Notes under the pieces: model-generated
The model's input: the letters and a program-made list of their open reading frames with translations, nothing else
What the model was told of the DNA's origin: nothing
Database searches by the model: none
Shown here: positions 36,700 to 43,152 of the stretch, piece by piece
How positions within the stretch are numbered: the stretch's first letter is position 1
Layout of the letters: the number at the start of each line of letters is the position of its first letter
Translations under genes and position numbers: made by a program
Assembly: GCA_009103225.1 (NCBI GenBank)
Contig: RHPI01000671.1
Location: 582,911-626,062, forward strand
Direction: 5' to 3'
Length of the DNA stretch: 43,152 nt
DNA from: Chlorokybus atmophyticus
Taxonomy: Eukaryota; Streptophyta; Chlorokybophyceae; Chlorokybales; Chlorokybaceae

Positions 36700-38190
36700 T
36701 GCATGCAGTGCTGTCTTGTAGAATCCTCTCCGGCAGAAATGTCTCTCCGGACACGTGCTCGAAGCCTTCGAGCACGTATGCCTTTTGTGCTGAGCACCAA
36801 ATGCACCTTCAGCCATGCGCGTCACTCCACGAGCCTTTGCGGTTCTGGCATTGACCAGAAGCCAATTATGCACACTTTCGCATTTTCGATTGTGATACAC
36901 CATGTAGTCACCGCTTGTTGTAAACTCGCCCTTAGACGGCTTCATCACTTTCCATCCCATTGGCAACTCGAGACGCAGCAATTTCAAATGCATGACCTGC
37001 TGCAAAGTGGGCCTGGCAATTGTTGAACAAGGATTTCTTCACCGCAAAGCTCGACTAACGTGATAGCGGACGGAAGCAGCGCGAACTTCAGCTCGTCTCA
37101 AGGCGGCGCTGCTGACACAGTCGGTATTACTGTGGGCGGGGATTCCCTGTCTTTCATCTCCAAGTTGCAAACTGCTAGCTCCTGTTTCTCCCGATCCCAC
37201 GTAGCAAACTCGTACACTTGGCACCTTCCATCAGGCAGCAAAGCAGCTGCATTCCCATCGTGATGCCAACTGGCCAAGTTGCGCTCCGTGGAGGCAGAAT
37301 TTAGGGGTGAAATAGCTAGTATTGCATTCTGTGCAGCAAAGCTTTGGCTCTCGCGACTCATGAAACTCAGCAGCGGACTCCTGTATGATAGCTGATCATG
37401 GAGTCTACCAACCGTAGCCTGTAACCAAAAAGAATGATCAAAACCTGCCGAAGAGAGGTTTCAAACATTGTATGCAAGCACGCCGCGTGCGGCATCCGTC
37501 ATCGTAACGCCATGGCATACAGCCAGTTGCCCTAAGCGTTGAAGCTACAGAAGGTCCCAAGGACGCGGTCTTGGTAACTCATAGGTCTCGCAGCGAGTTA
37601 AGGTACACGGATCTGTCTTCAAGTTTTGAATGTGGAACCACAGAGTGCCGCTGCCATGACAGCTGCTTGCGAGAGATACACAACGCAATCCCCGCAGCAG
37701 CACAATGCACTAAGACTGCACATATGAGGAAGGAAGTCGGCAGGGGCAGACTCAACAATACAATAGTGCTTGCGTCGCTTAAAGTGGTCGTGCGGCCAGT
37801 TGATGGCAACTTGGAAGCTGGCATGCCAGCTGGGAAGTTGATTGGGATTGTCTTTTCTGCGTTGGTAGTAGTCGGAAAATTCATGCTAGCAAAAAACTTC
37901 GAACGCCTTACTCATCCCAAATGCTGCTCTCCATTGCCTGCATGTACACGAAACGTTACCCATTCAGTAATGCGAATGTTGTGGAAAGTTGATTTCGTGG
38001 TTGTGCAAGTCACATTTGGCTCAAAGATTGTCGCTCCACTCAATGGCTCGAGCAAACTCAACAACCCTTGAAAACAAATGGCATTCGCAACAGATGAGAT
38101 AGCCGAGAAGGCAGAGCACATCGCTTGCGGGGTGGACAACAACAACGACAGCAAGAACCCACCATTGCATGCAAGCACCACTTGAGGGCA
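36700..38190 (-). pseudogene. Unrecognised minus-strand gene remnant
   Basis: Four minus-strand stretches look coding in composition: 38181-37912, starting with a signal-peptide-like MVLACNGGFLLSLLLSTPQA and containing NVTCTTTKSTFHNI; 37884-37579, in the same frame after a stop, with a hydrophobic segment VLLSLPLPTSFLICAVLVHC; 37361-37098, with LLPDGRCQVYEFATWDREKQ; and 37005-36800, with LPMGWKVMKPSKGEFTTSGD and YMVYHNRKCESVHNW, faintly WW-domain-like. Stops and frame changes separate them and no splice set joins them convincingly. It might be one secreted or membrane protein gene in decay, or two fragments. No function is assigned. Confidence 0.35.
36753..36777. other. 11-bp perfect stem with three-base loop
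   Basis: ACGTGCTCGAA, GCC, TTCGAGCACGT form a tight hairpin. It sits inside the weak minus-strand reading frame 37005-36580 and may simply be part of that decayed sequence. Confidence 0.7.
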
Positions 38191-38950
38191 TTCAACCAGA
38201 ACGTTGCAACATGCCCATAAATAGAACTCTCTGAAGGAAACTGTACAAGCAGCTTACACCCAATGCTGACCTACCTGCACACTGAGGCTGCAATGACAGT
38301 TGTCCTGATCCTAACCACCACGAAGCTGCGCTCCAAGCAGTCTACCGGCAGCTCCCTCCATCGTGAGCTGCCCTTGACTCTAGACTCTTCCATGGCTTGT
38401 GGAAGGGATTGCAAGCAATCCATCCGTCAGCCTAAGCTCAGCTGCACTGCCTTAAGCTGAGCTAAGCTGAGCTAAGCCGAGCTGCCCAGAGCTCAGCTGA
38501 GCTGGAAAGAAGCAAGTCGTTAAACACCTTGCCGTTAGCCTTTCGCACACGATGCTGACTGAACCCCAGGCTCCAGCTCCCCCAATGCCCCTTCCTGACT
38601 CCCGACGCCGCTACCCACCATGCTGTAGGCTACTGGTCACCAGCAGCTCTAACAGTCACTCATGCATCCAACTTAGCTGCGCACCTACCCGCCGGCGACA
38701 GCGGCATGCCGCTTTGCTCTGCTTGAGTGACAGATGACAAGGCCAAGGAGAACAGGGCAGGTCAGTGGGCCCAACCGGACACAAGTATGGGAGGTGAATG
38801 CATGCAGGTTTGCAGTGCTCTTTTTTCAGGTGACTTGTACACATGGTTAATTGTAGCGGTCAATTATGCCTGTTTCATCTCCATAGATAGCTGCATCAAC
38901 AGTTGTTCTTTTTCGAAGATAGGGCCCTTACGGCGCGGGCAGCCCCACAG
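38191..38950. other. Spacer with short GAGCTAAGCT tandem motif
   Basis: 38455-38505 contains repeated GCTGAGCTAA/GAGCTCAGCT motifs. Otherwise no gene or RNA was recognised between the broken gene and the transposon end at 38951. Confidence 0.5.
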
Positions 38951-41900
38951 GGTAAATAGAGCGAACTTCATAGATTTTTTTGCATATAATGTTAAAGCGG
39001 GCATTATGTTGGTTTTCTGGCGGTGACATGGTTGCATTTGTTGTAGATAAAGTTATTATCTACACAGCGGTATTGTTTTTGCGATTTATGCCCAGTGATG
39101 GCTACCAACAGAGCTCCAAAGTTAGGGTGTGGAGGTGTATCCCCAAACCAACTTTCACCCTAATTTCGTGAGTAAAAAGTGCATGGCAGGCACTTCAAGC
39201 ACAGTGAGTGGTGTGGAGGCCTTGAGGGGTGTTGGTATCATCGGGAGTATCGATATGACAGGCGGTGCTGTCATGCCTGCTTGGGGTTTGCCGTGCAGCC
39301 TATTGTTTGCAGCCATTCCGTGGCGGCAAGGTTGCGTGCAACCTTGGCGCCAAGATGTGACGATGGACGCAAGGTTGTGTGAGCGTTGTGTGAACGGCGG
39401 CAGCGGTGAGCATGGGTTAAGGGCACACGCTAGCAGCGGCAAGCAACACAAGCAAGTTAGGGTGCATGCTCTGAAGTGAAGCATGTTGGCAAGTTGCATA
39501 CAAGCCTTGTATGCAAGCTGAGTCCTATGTACAGGGCTGTATGCAAGTTGCTAGCCTAGGGTACATGCTCCGCGTGTATGAGCTACAATGCTTGGCTGCC
39601 TTGTTTACTAGGCTAAATGCTTGTTCTGTTTTGCAGCTCTCCTCCTCACCTCTCTTGCCTCGCGCTCTTGCCTCTGCACTCTCCAGCGTGCTCAAACTTC
39701 TCTTGCAGCTGGGTGGGGTGTAAAGCGGTCGTTAATGTAGTCTTCGGCGCTGTTCGCAAAGGTTCTCCTACCTGGTTGTCACACAAGAAATGGTCCCATA
39801 CATAGGGCATGAGAATGGCGTTGGCCTCCATTGCAGTCTGCTCCCTCTGTGTCTTCTCAAGGTGAGCTGCTGCTTTGCTCTGCATTCTGCCTGTCTGCCT
39901 ACTGTTGCTTCTCATGCTGCCTTGCCCTCCTCTCATCATTCTCTGCTTGCTCTAGCCTCTTCTTCGCTTCATCGGCGGGCTTCTTCACTGTATGAGCCTC
40001 TGCCTTCCGAGCTGCGAACTTAGCAGCCTCAGCCTTGCCTGCCCTCTCCTCTGCTCTCATAATCTTTGCTTGGCATTTGCGCTCTTTCTCACTGTCCTGT
40101 TAAATTAACTTCGCAAGCAACTCATCACTAGTGAGCAGTTGCGCGGAGGTGACACCTCTCCTTCTCTTGGGGGCTTCTGTGTAGAGGGTGCAGGCCTCTA
40201 CATCTAGAGCGTTAGCATCCCCAGCAGCGTTGACATCGTCTTTTGCATCAGTAGCTTTTCAGCAGGGCTCCTAGATGGTCTGCTGGTTGCACTGGGGGCA
40301 GGTACTCGTCCACACAGTGCTTGTCGAGGGGGTAGAGTCCGCATGCACGAAACCCGCTGATGATGTTTTGCGGGGAGAGTCCAACTTGAAATGGTTGCAC
40401 CATCAAGCCCAAGAATTCATCACGTGACAGGTGGTATTTGTAGCGCTTGCGCATCCTCTTTTGGTACTGTTTGCAGTACTCTTTCTTGAAGGGGTGGAAG
40501 CAACTCACATCTAGCATTTGCAGTTTGTGCGTGGTGGGAGGAGGCAGGTTGAGGATGTGCAAGATAGCATCTTTGGCGAATTGGATCATTGCAGGGTTGT
40601 AGCGGCTCACATGTCCATCAATGACCACAAGGCAGGGTTGGAAGTAGAGACCCCTCCCGGCATGTGTGCTACGAGAATCTTCTCCACCCATGCTTCAATG
40701 ATGTCAGTCGTCATTCATCAAATTTTTAAGCCCTTAGCGTGCTCCAGCCACGTCAAAGATCTTGTAGTCACTCGTGAGTCTCTCTCCCTTGAGGATCACC
40801 AAAGGTCCCACTTGGAACCAATGCAAACACACAGGTCTCACTCATTTTACATTGTGCATTACATGCTTTGTACATTGCCTCAAAGAGTGCATTACAGAGT
40901 GCACCTCACCTGGCAACTATCACTCTTTGGTTCTGCATGGCTGTGTCAGGTTTTAAACCAACCTCGACATTGGCGATGATGCGGTCAGAGCCCACTCCCA
41001 ACTTGTGCATAACCTTCTCTAAGAAGGTGAAGTAATGCTCAACCACTGGCCTGCTCAACCCCACCTTTCTGGAGCGATCAAAGGGTTCAGCCTTTCTTGA
41101 AGTGAGGTTGTTTCTCGCATGAAATGCATTACACTATTTGCGTCCAGGTAAGCCATGCTGCAGTCTCCTGTCATCTTTTACAAGCCGTTTGCCAACTTCA
41201 ATGCAGATCTCCGTCCATGCCAGTGCCCTTCCCACTTGATTCCTTGCATTCACATAGTCTGTCAGGTCCTTCTCCTCTGCCTCAGTTAGCAGAGTTGGAG
41301 CACCTGGACCCCTACATGGCATGCATTTCAGTTGGCTAGAGCTGCACAATTGCATACATTCACACTTCCATTACACACTACTACTTCCTTGTAATGTTGC
41401 AGCTTGTGTGGGATTTGGCAATAGTCGCGGAGTGTGGAGTAGGGCATGCTAAGCTCCCTTGTTGCAGTGCCCACAGTCATGCACCCTCCGTTGACTGCAT
41501 CCATTATACGGTTGATGTCTTTCCGGTAGTGGCGGTGGTTCATGTAGCTGCCTCTGGGTCCCTTGTCAGGGGTGTCTTTACGCGCACACTCCTGCTGCCC
41601 TGCATACACATGCACGCGGCAACATGAGTGACAACTGGTGGTCTGAATGGCATGCAGGTAGCGAGGATGATAATGCCATTCCAATAACACTGCACACCCA
41701 CCCGAACTCCTTTGCTGCGTGGCATATGTGGAGGTAGAGGTAGAGGTAAAGATAGAGGTAGAGAGGAGGTAGCAGCATGTGATAGGCTGTCCAACACTCT
41801 GGCTTTGCAAGCAGCTATTTGTTGCCTCCTGGCCCGCTTACTGGCCTGGTGCTAACACTCACACCCCATTGCTAATCCAACACATTGGCATGCATTTCAC

Positions 41901-42486
41901 TCTCACACCAAGCCACACTACGCAACCCAAAATAGACCCTCCACCGCACACTAGCTTAATTGTGAGATGCAATGCTGTAAGTGAGCTGGTCACTCTTATT
42001 ACTCATTTCAATGCCCACACGTTAAGCAAGAGCGCCAAACTAGATTTAAATGTGCAAGCCAAGTATAGCACAATTTGATTTTCCACCATTGCATTACGCA
42101 CTACCCCCCTCACCTTAATTTAACAACTTTAACACCACCGCGCCGACCAGTGCAAAACTTTAAACATTGTCAAAGCATCATACAAGGACCTACTTACGCT
42201 TCAATTCACTTAAACCGGATAACAACAGCCCAAGTTATCATCAGTTAAAGTTTGGGCATCATGTACACTTAATTAATGTCCTATGTATGCCATGTTCAAA
42301 TAATTGAATAAGCCGCCACACAAGTCCGTTTGCTTTAGTAGAAGCCTACAGACATAGATCACACCCTATAGGTCTCAGACCAATCAGAGCAGAGATGCGC
42401 CTGCCAGCACGGTTACAGTGACTTTTACGATATTATTTACATTATTATTTACATTAAGGTGTACTACGAAGTTCGCTCCATTTACC
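38951..42486. mobile_element. pogo/Jerky-type DNA transposon, decayed
   Basis: The left end 38951-38973 (GGTAAATAGAGCGAACTTC then ATAG) and the reverse complement of 42464-42486 agree at 21 of 23 positions, forming terminal inverted repeats. The 3.5-kb span contains a minus-strand transposase of the DDE_1 group. A TA target duplication, expected for this superfamily, is not evident at these borders, so the true ends may lie a few bases outside. About 42,000-42,460 next to the right end is AT-richer and shows no gene. Confidence 0.7.
39890..41650 (-). pseudogene. pogo/Jerky-type DDE transposase
   Basis: Minus-strand order: a pipsqueak-like helix-turn-helix (HYRKDINRIMDAVNGGCMTV and STLRDYCQIP, 41540-41390); a CENP-B-like segment (GAPTLLTEAEEKDLTDYVNA, near 41320-41200); the linker RKAEPFDRSRKVGLSRPVVE and HYFTFLEKVMHKLGV (41100-41000); then the catalytic core. 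The core has SDRIIANVE, where an NVDE-type motif is expected, so the first catalytic aspartate seems lost, then LVVIDGH (40630) and LQMLDVSCFHPFKKEYCKQY (40510-40450), with the other two aspartates. A Lys/Glu-rich coiled tail runs to about 39900. In-frame stops near 40700 and 40100 and frame changes show it is inactive. It would bind the terminal repeats and cut and paste the element. Confidence 0.8.
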
Positions 42487-42993
42487 TTAGTCTCCTTTTT
42501 ATCTCCGTGCCCCGCTGCACCTCGGTCGCTATGACTTAAAGCTCTTATCCTGAGCCGCTCGATCGCCGCAGCTCCTATTCTCGGTGAGCCACGTGTTTGG
42601 TGCGGCCCAACAAAGTAGGAGCTGCCTTAAGACGCGCTTAAGAACAAGGATCCTTAAAAGCGTTATAGGGCCCATCTGTTTGTTGTTTCTCTCGAGAAAT
42701 AGCGATAAAGAAAGGTCTTTCCACGATTGGCCACGTGGGCCTCTCGGGCCAATCAGAGAAAGAGGTGAGAAAGACGAACATGACGAAAGGAGGCGCGGCC
42801 CGGACCGCCGACCACTGTCGGGTGTCGGCGCTCCTGTGGCGCGCGACACTCCGGGTATTGCGCGGCGCCGTCAGGCGTTTAGGCGCTAAGCTGCTGCTGT
42901 AAACGTGCTGTTAGGAATGAAAACCCTTATGCATGCGCCCACCAGTGTTTGAAAGCATAAAGTCCTCAGTGCATGTGTATATGTGTGCACTGA
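42487..42993. other. No gene recognised
   Basis: Sequence to the right of the transposon. It contains GGGCCC motifs near 42670 and CCACGTGGGCC-type text near 42730. Open frames are short and unlike known proteins. Confidence 0.5.
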
Positions 42994-43152
42994 TACAGTG
43001 TTTACCCGTATAAAAGCCCCCCTTTTACGTAATCGCCCCCTTTTCAATGAAGGGGGCTGTATTGCATCAAGGTGCCGATAAAATGCACGACACAAGCGGC
43101 TTGCGTTGTGCACTTTGGGTGACTCAATTGGCTGCATCTCATTTACTTACCC
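42994..43152. mobile_element. Possible terminus of another TA-inserting element, cut by the window edge
   Basis: TA followed by CAGTGTTTACCCGTATAAAA and then alternating C-rich and T-rich blocks (AGCCCCCCTTTTACG, ATCGCCCCCTTTTC) resembles the terminal and subterminal sequence of pogo/Tigger-type elements, whose ends often begin CAG next to TA. The other end would lie outside the window. A TATAAAA sequence lies at about 43009. Confidence 0.3.

Noticed and set aside
37886-37911. Possible 26-base intron on the minus strand (GTAAGG to TAG) in the broken gene
   Set aside because: The stop codon TGA lies just before the donor, so removing it does not restore the frame, and it is far shorter than the other introns here.
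38919-42675. AGATAGGGCCC near 38917 and AGATGGGCCC (inverted) near 42670 as outer transposon ends
   Set aside because: They are at unequal distances from the 23-bp inverted repeats (about 30 and 190 bases), and GGGCCC is self-complementary, so chance is likely.

Overview
The window looks like nuclear DNA of a green-lineage eukaryote, most likely a green alga. Four genes are split into many short GT-AG exons that join in phase into full-length proteins. The NEMF and dolichol kinase products read most like their plant orthologues, and one gene begins with a transit-peptide-like leader suggesting a plastid. No species can be named from the sequence alone. CA/TG-rich microsatellites are common in introns and spacers.

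Layout. The left part (1-18.4 kb) is repeat-dominated. 20-3670 and 16325-18760 are two copies of one segment (called D here). The left D copy carries a 2,047-bp terminal-inverted-repeat element (794-2840) that is missing from the right copy; the right copy carries a roughly 340-bp CT run ending at an unresolved base. Three decayed copies of an unrecognised, propeller-like gene (family W) lie at 3690-4840 (+), 12780-13195 (+) and 14098-15400 (-). Between the first two sits a decayed Ty3/gypsy-type retrotransposon (about 4928-12069, minus), with gag, protease, reverse transcriptase, RNase H and integrase remnants, and a PHD finger ending the integrase tail.

The central part (18.4-36.1 kb) is gene-dense: a plastid-type ABC-F ATPase of the Uup kind (minus, 17 exons), dolichol kinase (minus, at least 8 exons), a NEMF/Rqc2/Tae2 orthologue (plus, 16 exons) and DPH7/WDR85 (plus, 9 exons). 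Dolichol kinase and NEMF are head to head across about 0.3 kb. Three of the four gene products act on translation: a ribosome-associated ABC-F factor, the ribosome quality-control factor, and a diphthamide enzyme for eEF2. Dolichol kinase supplies the lipid carrier for N-glycosylation. Their adjacency is probably fortuitous.

The right part (36.1-43.15 kb) is again accessory: a broken unrecognised minus-strand gene, a pogo/Jerky-type DNA transposon (38951-42486) with imperfect 23-bp terminal inverted repeats and a damaged transposase, and a C/G-run sequence at the window edge that may be the end of another element.

Exon boundaries were read by eye from splice motifs and reading phase. They are firm for the ABC-F, NEMF and DPH7 genes and for dolichol kinase up to its uncertain 5' exon.
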